The notes beneath the pieces are model-generated. The model saw only the letters and a list, made by a program, of their open reading frames with translations, made no database searches and had not been told where the DNA came from. This document shows, piece by piece, positions 1 through 3,850 of a DNA stretch of 22,831 nt. The position numbers were made by a program, and so were the translations under genes. Source of the stretch: a virus. Each line of letters begins with the position of its first letter. Position 1 is the stretch's first letter. The stretch is taken from positions 1-22,831 of the IMG/VR virus record IMGVR_UViG_3300006917_000164, one strand, 5' to 3'.

Positions 1-57
1 AGGGGAGTCGAACCCCTGTCCAGGCAGAGTTACTGCCCGCTGTTAGCCTTTACACAG
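1..57 (-). ncRNA. ssrA: Partial tmRNA-like RNA (acceptor/T-arm end), cut by window edge
   Basis: Read on the minus strand, the edge shows a perfect T arm: a 5-bp AGGGG/CCCCT stem closing the 7-nt loop TTCGACT (positions 1-17). It is preceded by GGAC (18-21), then a GGCAG/CTGCC stem with a 5-nt loop (23-37), then a GTAAAGGCTAACAGC segment. No D arm or normal anticodon loop can be drawn upstream, so an ordinary tRNA fits poorly. From memory, GTAAAG-CT-AC followed by a helix, GGAC and a T arm is the layout of the tmRNA 3' domain. A one-piece tmRNA would need its 5' end at about 350, where I see none, so a permuted two-piece (alphaproteobacterial type) gene with its coding piece beyond position 1 fits better. 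A degenerate tRNA is the alternative. The acceptor stem and CCA lie outside the window. Confidence 0.5.
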
Positions 58-207
58 TCACGGCCCATGACTCGGGAAATCATAGATGTGCTCACGTGCG
101 GCCTCTTTGGGCGTCCAGTGGTAGGTGGGATGGAAGAAGAACCATGTGACCATCATGGCGTAGAGAAACCAGCTGATGGCGAGAACGTAGAGCATACGAT
201 TGGTCAT
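58..207 (-). CDS. 49-aa membrane miniprotein, unknown function
   Basis: This ORF begins MTNRMLYVLAISWFLYAMMV and contains one hydrophobic, aromatic-rich segment at about residues 5-27 that should cross the inner membrane. A short polar tail with a Lys-Glu-Ala-Ala-Arg-Glu run and a C-terminal His-Gly-Pro follows. The chosen ATG at 207 has GAGG six bases upstream; an in-frame ATG at 219 would add four residues but lacks a ribosome binding site. A conserved CGCTTCCTATCA box lies just upstream. The stop codon abuts the tmRNA-like RNA. I do not recognise the family. Phage miniproteins of this type are often early host-takeover or lysis-modulating factors, but nothing here shows which. Confidence 0.62.
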   Translation of the reverse strand: MTNRMLYVLAISWFLYAMMVTWFFFHPTYHWTPKEAAREHIYDFPSHGP

Positions 208-220
208 GGGGTGCCTCATG

Positions 221-240
221 GTGAATTATGATAGGAAGCG
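221..240 (-). promoter_or_regulatory. Conserved CGCTTCCTATCA box, copy A (putative phage promoter)
   Basis: On the minus strand this reads CGCTTCCTATCA followed by TAATTCAC, just upstream of the 49-aa gene. A near-identical box (CGCTTCCTATCA, CAAATTCAC) sits at 1882-1902 upstream of the 22-aa gene. The shared sequence is about 20 nt with one substitution and one indel, both copies are on the same strand, and both lie 5' of a miniprotein start. This is what a phage-specific promoter or transcript start/processing site would look like. It does not match the sigma70 or T7 consensus. Confidence 0.35.
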
Positions 241-269
241 TGCGGCCTATGTTCCTGGCCCTGAAAGGA

Positions 270-297
270 GCGACCCCTAGCGTTAGCCAGGGGTCGC
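270..297. other. GC-rich hairpin
   Basis: A perfect 9-bp stem, GCGACCCCT/AGGGGTCGC (270-278 and 289-297), closes a 10-nt loop. It lies between the repeat array and the 49-aa gene. There is no T tract on either strand, so it is not a standard intrinsic terminator. An RNA processing or stabilising element is possible. Confidence 0.5.
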
Positions 298-316
298 GAG
301 TCGGGGTCATGGGGGT

Positions 317-635
317 GAGCAGTTGGTTCGTCCTTGCAGCCAATAGGGTGCGTGAGACGGGCACTTGCTCAGGTGCCAAAGGAGGGAGCAGTTTCGTTTT
401 ACGCTTGGCGCGTGGGACGACTTGCTCAGGTCACCAAGAGGAGGGAGCAGTTTTGTTAGCCCTTATCCCGCGGGAGTTTGGCACAGTGCTTGCTCAGGCA
501 CTGAAGGCTTTGACTAAGATCTTCTGTAGTCTGATAGTTTCCAGATAATGAAACGCATTTTAGGATTCCTTCTTGGCATACTCCCACAGCCCCAAGGAAG
601 GAGAGCAGTTTAGTAGACTGTCTTGCTCAGGACAG
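317..635. repeat. Four-unit structured repeat: GAGCAGTT box plus hairpin with TTGCTCAG core
   Basis: Four units share the same order: a GAGCAGTT box, then a hairpin whose central sequence is TTGCTCAG. Boxes start at 317, 386, 445 and 603. Hairpins are at 360-377 (GGCAC/GTGCC), 419-432 (GAC/GTC, weak), 484-503 (CAGTGC/GCACTG) and 618-635 (CTGTC/GACAG). The stems differ in sequence but stay complementary while the loop is invariant, the signature of selection on RNA or cruciform structure. The GCTC of each loop is complementary to the GAGC of each box, so loop-box pairing (pseudoknot or kissing) is possible on either strand. Boxes 2 to 4 are embedded in purine-rich GGAGG-like sequence but are not followed by start codons. 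The family is unrecognised. Confidence 0.65.
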
Positions 636-670
636 CTGCCAACCCGGTTACAGCCGGGGTCTCTCAACCC

Positions 671-1321
671 TCAGACGCGACGAACACCGTTGTTCGGGGT
701 TTCCGTCGCAGGGTTATTCATACGCGAAGCCGAACGATCAGCGGCTTTCTTGGTCTCACCGAGGATACGCGCCAGCTCTTCGGGAGACAGCTTGACCTGC
801 TTGGCTTCCGACTTGGTGGTGGACTTGCCGGTGTATTCCCACGGCTCATTGAAGATGTTCATGTAGACCGTCTGGAAGGCGTCCATCAGGTCCATATGCA
901 GATTGTAGCGCGCCTCGTTGACGTAGAACCAATGTTGCGTCTTGAGGTCTTCCTCGTTGATCGTGCCTGTCTTGGCGATCTCTTCCTTGGCCTTGTTCCA
1001 AGCGATCTCCGACTTCAGGAGACGCTGGCGATTGTTGTCGTAGGTGTTGGTGATCTCCTTGCCATCAGCACCCTTCTTGGTGACCGTGATCACGCCGAAG
1101 TTCTGACGATAGAGGTTGGAGAGAACCCCAGAGAGAAGGAAGCGAATACCGTTGTCTCGCGTGGAGGCTTTCTCGACACCGATGTCGGCTTCAGCCATCT
1201 GCTCCTTGAAGACGCCGAAGTTGTCCATCTGATCATCGAGAGCTGCAATCAGCGGGTGGAAGGCGTCCATGAGGCCACGAACGAGGAGAGAGTCGACCTT
1301 GGTGGATTTCTTGGTAGCCAT
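671..1321 (-). CDS. Hypothetical phage protein, 216 aa
   Basis: A soluble, charged protein beginning MATKKSTKVDSLLVRGLMDA. It is predicted largely alpha-helical, with a tryptophan/tyrosine-rich middle (QHWFYVNEARYNLHMDLMDA at about 128-147) and a basic, low-complexity C-terminus. AAAGGAAT sits about 7 bases upstream of the ATG at 1321. There is no signal peptide or membrane segment, and no catalytic motif that I recognise. It is the largest gene of the leftward cluster and is separated from the upstream 75-aa gene by a 153-bp structured spacer. The lysine-rich start and highly ordered core would suit a DNA- or RNA-associated early protein, but this is a guess from composition. Confidence 0.75.
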   Translation of the reverse strand: MATKKSTKVDSLLVRGLMDAFHPLIAALDDQMDNFGVFKEQMAEADIGVEKASTRDNGIRFLLSGVLSNLYRQNFGVITVTKKGADGKEITNTYDNNRQRLLKSEIAWNKAKEEIAKTGTINEEDLKTQHWFYVNEARYNLHMDLMDAFQTVYMNIFNEPWEYTGKSTTKSEAKQVKLSPEELARILGETKKAADRSASRMNNPATETPNNGVRRV

Positions 1322-1390
1322 GATGTGATTCCTTTTGTTGTTTCCTGTTATCGGTAGATACTTTTCCTTGATAACCCCTACAGGCCCTCA

Positions 1391-1435
1391 CAGCCGGATC
1401 GGGAGGCGCAAGCGCCTTCTCGAGGGACCCGGCTG
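1391..1435. other. Nested hairpin in the spacer upstream of the 216-aa gene
   Basis: An outer stem CAGCCGG/CCGGCTG (1391-1397 and 1429-1435) encloses an inner GGCGC-AA-GCGCC hairpin (1405-1416). It lies in the 153-bp spacer between the stop of the 75-aa gene and the ribosome binding site of the 216-aa gene. It has no T tract. It may be an RNase processing site or mRNA stabiliser that uncouples expression of the two genes. Confidence 0.5.
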
Positions 1436-1474
1436 TAGGCGAAGCCGAAGCTGGGACGGAAGGGGCTTGTCGGC

Positions 1475-1702
1475 TCACGAACGGACTGTGAGAGCCGAGA
1501 GTTCATTTCTGATTTGCTCGATTGAGCGAGCGTAAGCGACCCATGCTGACTGAACTTCGGTTTTCTCCTGTAACTCCAGAAGAGTCGCGAGAGAGGACTG
1601 CAATACGCGATACCGCCGCTGTTTCCAATTCTCGGCATGATGGTTAATTTTTTGATAACCAGGGCGGTTGTGATAGGAAGGGAAGTAGTGTGTAGCGTTC
1701 AT
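1475..1702 (-). CDS. Hypothetical phage protein, 75 aa
   Basis: Begins MNATHYFPSYHNRPGYQKIN; the rest is one long amphipathic helix with a heptad-like Leu/Ala pattern (VLQSSLATLLELQEKTEVQS), so a coiled coil is likely. The ATG at 1702 overlaps the stop of the upstream 31-aa gene (ATGA), and AGGAGAA lies 6-7 bases upstream. The N-terminal PSYHN is encoded by a third copy of the TTCCTATCAC box (1671-1680), which may be coincidence. The family is unknown. Coupling to two membrane miniproteins suggests a joint role. Confidence 0.68.
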   Translation of the reverse strand: MNATHYFPSYHNRPGYQKINHHAENWKQRRYRVLQSSLATLLELQEKTEVQSAWVAYARSIEQIRNELSALTVRS

Positions 1703-1794
1703 GGTCTGTTCTCCTGTTGGATTAGCATGTAACTAACGAGTGCGATGATGAGTGATGATGCTACCATTACTGATGTGAAGGACTCAGGTGACAT
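1699..1794 (-). CDS. 31-aa membrane miniprotein
   Basis: Reads MSPESFTSVMVASSLIIALV and continues with a short polar tail ending QQENRP. One hydrophobic segment (residues 8-25) should cross the membrane. Its ATG shares one base with the stop of the 22-aa ORF (TGATG) and its own stop overlaps the next start by four bases (ATGA), so translation is coupled on both sides. The double coupling is the main evidence that such a short frame is real. It is too short for family assignment; a holin-like, anti-holin or regulatory membrane peptide is possible. Confidence 0.55.
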   Translation of the reverse strand: MSPESFTSVMVASSLIIALVSYMLIQQENRP

Positions 1795-1862
1795 CACATC
1801 TCCGTGAGTGCGAGAGCAATGAGGAAGACGATGTCGAGTGCGAACCAGTCGAGAATGGTCAT
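1794..1862 (-). CDS. 22-aa membrane miniprotein leading the minus-strand cluster
   Basis: The ORF reads MTILDWFALDIVFLIALALT plus two residues and is almost entirely one hydrophobic helix. CGGAG lies six bases upstream of the ATG at 1862, a good ribosome binding site. The conserved CGCTTCCTATCA box is about 30 bases upstream. The stop couples to the 31-aa gene. It could be a functional membrane peptide or a leader peptide whose translation sets expression of the downstream genes. Confidence 0.5.
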   Translation of the reverse strand: MTILDWFALDIVFLIALALTEM

Positions 1863-1881
1863 TGTTGATCTCCGTGTATGT

Positions 1882-1902
1882 GTGAATTTGTGATAGGAAG
1901 CG
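1882..1902 (-). promoter_or_regulatory. Conserved CGCTTCCTATCA box, copy B (putative phage promoter)
   Basis: Second copy of the box seen at 221-240, on the same strand, here upstream of the 22-, 31- and 75-aa gene cluster. It sits at the mouth of the divergent intergenic region, where a leftward promoter is expected. The core CGCTTCCTATCA is identical in both copies. Confidence 0.38.
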
Positions 1903-1906
1903 AATG

Positions 1907-1957
1907 TGATTAGTGGGTAGGCGAGCCGTTGCCCTACCGGCGATGTTTCACTAATCA
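1907..1957. other. Bulged hairpin near the leftward promoter box
   Basis: An outer stem TGATTAGTG/CACTAATCA (1907-1915 and 1949-1957) and an inner stem GGTAGG/CCTACC (1916-1921 and 1933-1938) are separated by a 10-nt one-sided bulge. It lies immediately upstream of the copy B box for leftward transcription, so it could be an operator-like cruciform or the start of a leader RNA. Confidence 0.5.
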
Positions 1958-2007
1958 AGTTTGTTATGAGTCCTCACTCCCCGCCTTTCCCAAGGGGGGA
2001 TCTCGAT

Positions 2008-2373
2008 GACTCTGCCGGTCCACTCTGGTCGATTTGCGTACTGTCCAGCGCAGCAGTGCTACCGTCGGATCTTCCGCATTCCCTTGGAACCTAGGTCGGC
2101 AGCTCTTTACTTATCTATGTCGTCGTCTGCCGTTGGACGTTAAGAACCACAGCCACAAGAGACTCTGTCAACTACGAGCGACAACGCTGGGCATTACCCC
2201 GAGAGGCGCAGAAGGGAGAGCTCGTTGTTGATAGAGATGAGGCTGTGGTTTAGTCCAACATAAAGGCAGACGGCGGCATAGATAAGTGCTGGTGACAGGA
2301 GACAACGGATGCGGAAGATGCGGCAACACTGGCTGCCCGTCAGCTAGCAAAGCGAGCAGAGTGGACCGGAGTC
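2008..2373. repeat. Long imperfect inverted repeat, candidate structured RNA or origin
   Basis: Two arms of about 170 and 154 nt face each other across a 40-nt loop. Paired blocks, outside to inside: 2015-2027 with 2357-2369 (13 perfect); 2054-2064 with 2321-2331 (9 of 11); 2069-2079 with 2309-2319 (11 perfect); 2109-2131 with 2265-2287 (23 nt, 21 Watson-Crick plus two G-U); 2145-2154 with 2241-2250 (10 perfect); and 2163-2179 with 2220-2236 (17 nt with one G-U and one mismatch). Blocks stay collinear with small internal loops, giving one rod-like fold. The 23-nt block and the innermost block hold their G-U pairs on plus-strand RNA; the 2054 block would hold them on minus-strand RNA, so the transcribed strand is unclear. 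The arms have diverged while keeping pairing, which argues for function. Confidence 0.75.
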
Positions 2374-2423
2374 GTGATTCACACTCTCTCAGCATTCTGC
2401 GATAGGGACACCAACCCGAAGGG

Positions 2424-2467
2424 CAGAGACAAAAGGAATAGACTTCAGGCTATTTCTTTTGGCTCTG
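2424..2467. other. 18-bp hairpin
   Basis: Stem 2424-2441 pairs with 2450-2467 (17 of 18 positions including one G-U; one A-G mismatch) around an 8-nt loop, ACTTCAGG. The middle of the stem is A-rich on one side and T-rich on the other, so it could act as a bidirectional transcription barrier, but there is no T tract directly after the stem on either strand. Confidence 0.6.
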
Positions 2468-2507
2468 TTCATTGGTGGCCCGGCCAAACGAGTCGACTGA
2501 GCGCCGA

Positions 2508-2637
2508 GGCCGTAAGGCCGAAGGAGAATGCGAAGGAGCGAGTGAGGCATCGCCCATAGCCTCACTCTCAATGGCATCTAGGATGGGCAGGGAAGGCTGC
2601 TGATGAGGCTACAGCAGCAGGGCGCTACCCTGGTAGC
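2508..2637. other. Cluster of four perfect hairpins
   Basis: Four short perfect hairpins follow one another. They are GGCC-GTAA-GGCC with a GNRA-type tetraloop (2508-2519), GAGTGAGGC/GCCTCACTC with a 10-nt loop (2540-2567), GCTGCTG/CAGCAGC with a 9-nt loop (2596-2618), and GCTACC-CT-GGTAGC (2624-2637, whose tight turn would open one pair). No frame with a credible start crosses them. Together with the upstream inverted repeat they suggest one long structured transcript or a replication/packaging locus. Confidence 0.55.
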
Positions 2638-2906
2638 TGACTATGGATGTGAGGATACTGTGGGTGAGAAGAGAAGAGATGGGCTGGTGATGAGCTGGGA
2701 GAGACCAGCCTGGTGCTTGATCACCCTGTATCCCTAGAAGAACAAGGGATTGTGGCTGGTATCAATGGATATACTACATCTTGTATGTGTGGAATAGAGG
2801 AGAACAGTGAGCCTATGGCTGTCTCGAGGGGTGTATTGCACCCTCATTGTCTACCCCTCAGGCTACTACCGCAAGAGACAGCATCAAGTCATAGCCACGA
2901 GAGACA

Positions 2907-2946
2907 CCCCCTCCCCTCCCCCTACTGTGGGGGCTGGGGGTGGGGT
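2907..2946. repeat. C-run / G-run low-complexity tract
   Basis: Three plus-strand C runs are followed after six bases (TACTGT) by three G runs (5, 5 and 4). The two halves can pair imperfectly into a hairpin. The G half could take part in a G-quadruplex if a fourth run joins. Such tracts stall polymerases and fit an origin, a terminator or a recombination-prone site. It marks the border between the GC-rich hairpin region and the AT-rich promoter region. Confidence 0.5.
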
Positions 2947-3028
2947 TATCCTGGTGAATTACACCTTGAATTTTTCTAGCAGAAATTCCCCATTTAGAAA
3001 ATATTTCTTCGTTTTACTCTTGAAGTAC

Positions 3029-3058
3029 TTGACAAGGGCCCATTCTTCATGATATACT
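3029..3058 (+). promoter_or_regulatory. Sigma70-type promoter facing the structural operon
   Basis: TTGACA (3029-3034) and TATACT (3053-3058) are separated by 18 bases, with an A/T-rich stretch upstream that could act as an UP element. Transcription would start near 3065 and run into the leader that ends at the 3213-3257 terminator. A host-RNA-polymerase promoter here would allow the phage to transcribe rightward with the host enzyme. Confidence 0.6.
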
Positions 3059-3067
3059 TTAAGTATA
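3053..3067. promoter_or_regulatory. Operator-like palindrome over the -10 box
   Basis: TATACTTTAAGTATA is a perfect 7-1-7 inverted repeat covering the whole -10 hexamer and reaching about the expected start site. Position and symmetry fit a dimeric repressor site, but an AT-rich palindrome can arise by chance. Confidence 0.35.
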
Positions 3068-3079
3068 GACCTAGGGGAT

Positions 3080-3248
3080 AACCTTAGGTTTAAACAGAAG
3101 GGCCCCTAAAGGCATAATCTGTTTTCCCCTCTGTAACCTTAGGATATAACCTAAGGCATAAACGAGGGTCATAATCAGTAGTTCTGTTTCTTTTCCTTTC
3201 CCTTTCCTAAGAACCTATAGTCTATAACCTAAGGTTATATCCTATAGG
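3080..3248. repeat. Cluster of CCTWAGG-type palindromes in an AT-rich leader
   Basis: The heptamer CCTTAGG or CCTAAGG occurs at 3082-3088, 3137-3143, 3150-3156 and 3228-3234, mostly inside (A)TAACCTWAGG. Related CCTAGG, CCTAAG and CCTATAGG variants lie at about 3070, 3206 and 3241. The 3137/3150 pair forms a 7-bp hairpin with an ATATAA loop. Iterated AT-rich palindromes between a promoter and the first gene fit iterons for a replication initiator or a multi-site operator. Confidence 0.5.
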
Positions 3249-3257
3249 TCTTTTTTT
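3213..3257 (+). terminator. Intrinsic terminator ahead of the structural operon
   Basis: The stem ACCTATAG/CTATAGGT (3213-3220 and 3242-3249) encloses TATAACC/GGTTATA (3223-3229 and 3233-3239) with a 2x2 internal loop and a 3-nt apex. One C follows, then seven Ts (3251-3257) and further T-rich sequence. It lies between the 3029 promoter and the 3317 gene, so it can stop rightward host transcription about 150-190 nt after initiation unless antitermination occurs. Confidence 0.7.
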
Positions 3258-3296
3258 GTTCTTTTCCCGCCCACGGCCTCCCTCCAAAATATATGA

Positions 3297-3312
3297 GCAA
3301 TCTTTAGATTGC
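3297..3312 (+). promoter_or_regulatory. Hairpin in place of a ribosome binding site before the small terminase
   Basis: GCAATC-TTTA-GATTGC is a perfect 6-bp hairpin ending four bases before the ATG at 3317. No Shine-Dalgarno sequence is visible in this interval. If formed in the mRNA it would occupy the ribosome landing site and could limit or regulate initiation. Confidence 0.45.
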
Positions 3313-3316
3313 GTTA

Positions 3317-3850
3317 ATGGATCAGCGATCCTTTATGGAAAAAGTTAACAACCCCTTCCGTAACCCGGTCTCCAACCAACGCTACACCAAGGGTCTGTTT
3401 TTTGAACAGACGTTGGCCGACAAATCGACGGTCGTCTACACGCTCAAGGATGTAGACCACGAAGGTTACCCGTCCCTTTACAGGCTTTACATGGAGCTGG
3501 ACGATCCCACGGAGTGGGAAGTGGCCCAGAAGCTCGTGGACGGCTGGGAGCACTGGGAGCAGCTTTGTTCGTGTACCTGGTTCAAGCCCTTCATCGAAAG
3601 GTGGCGAAAGGAACTGGAGCTGCGGATGAAGTCCAGGGCTCTGGCCAAGATCAAACAGGAAGCGAAGACAGGCTCCAAGGAAAGCTTCGGAGCCAACAAA
3701 TATCTCCTCGAGAAGGGGTGGGAGCCCAAGGAAGGCTCCAGAAACGGCAGAGGCCGCCCCTCCAAGGATGAAATCAGGAAGGCTGCTGAGGCCATTGCCC
3801 AGACTTCCTCCCAACTCTCAGAAGACTACAAGCGACTAGGATTCCAGTAA
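3317..3850 (+). CDS. terS: Terminase small subunit (DNA packaging), 177 aa
   Basis: Probable small terminase, which recognises phage DNA and loads the large subunit for packaging. The pattern is familiar from podovirus small terminases: a W-x-H-W and WF segment (about 73-87), then a basic helix FIERWRKELELRMKSRALAK, then an Ala/Lys-rich helical stretch with NKYLLEKGWEPKE, a glycine/arginine hinge RGRPSKDE (about 145-152) and a short helical tail. The length fits the family. It is the first gene after the promoter-terminator region but is separated from the large subunit by about 6 kb of tail and lysis genes, an unusual split. The ATG at 3317 is the only sensible start; an ATG at 3293 is followed at once by a stop. 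Family assignment is by remembered pattern, not by search. Confidence 0.62.
   Translation: MDQRSFMEKVNNPFRNPVSNQRYTKGLFFEQTLADKSTVVYTLKDVDHEGYPSLYRLYMELDDPTEWEVAQKLVDGWEHWEQLCSCTWFKPFIERWRKELELRMKSRALAKIKQEAKTGSKESFGANKYLLEKGWEPKEGSRNGRGRPSKDEIRKAAEAIAQTSSQLSEDYKRLGFQ

Larger units (their letters stand above)
208..670. other. Non-coding interval between the 49-aa and 216-aa minus-strand genes
   Basis: No ORF here has both a start with a ribosome binding site and a plausible protein. The interval holds the copy A promoter-like box (221-240), a 9-bp GC-rich hairpin (270-297), the four-unit GAGCAGTT/TTGCTCAG repeat (317-635), and a weak CCCGG/CCGGG hairpin at 643-658. That last hairpin follows the stop of the 216-aa gene on the minus strand but lacks a T tract. 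A 14-codon minus-strand ORF starting near 554 has an AAGGA upstream but is too short to call. Confidence 0.6.
1863..3316. other. 1.45-kb divergent non-coding region rich in secondary structure
   Basis: Genes to the left run leftward and genes to the right run rightward, so both transcription units start from this gap. The open frames inside lack ribosome binding sites and read as low-quality arginine- or proline-rich sequence on both strands, so I call none. From left to right it holds a bulged hairpin (1907-1957), a long imperfect inverted repeat (2008-2373), and perfect or near-perfect hairpins at 2424-2467, 2508-2519, 2540-2567, 2596-2618, 2624-2637 and 2730-2750. These are followed by a C-run/G-run tract (2907-2946), an AT-rich segment with a promoter and CCTWAGG palindromes, and a terminator. 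The structure density is far above that of the coding parts. Confidence 0.7.

Noticed and set aside
510-538. TTGACT and GATAGT with 17-base spacing on the plus strand
   Set aside because: The -10 matches only four of six positions and there is no gene downstream on that strand; too weak to call a promoter.
317-635. CRISPR array
   Set aside because: Units vary in length and sequence outside the GAGCAGTT box and hairpin core; there are no constant-length repeats or spacers.
623-1357. 244-codon plus-strand frame across the 216-aa minus gene
   Set aside because: The minus frame has a clear ribosome binding site and better composition; the plus frame crosses the repeat hairpins and has no start signal.
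2034-2395. Two opposed frames sharing the phrase TYLCRRLPL
   Set aside because: The shared peptide is caused by the inverted repeat being read on both strands, not by duplicated genes.
2713-3052. Plus-strand frames of 81-88 aa in the structured gap
   Set aside because: No ribosome binding site; the translated sequence follows the C/G-run tract and hairpins rather than protein-like sequence.
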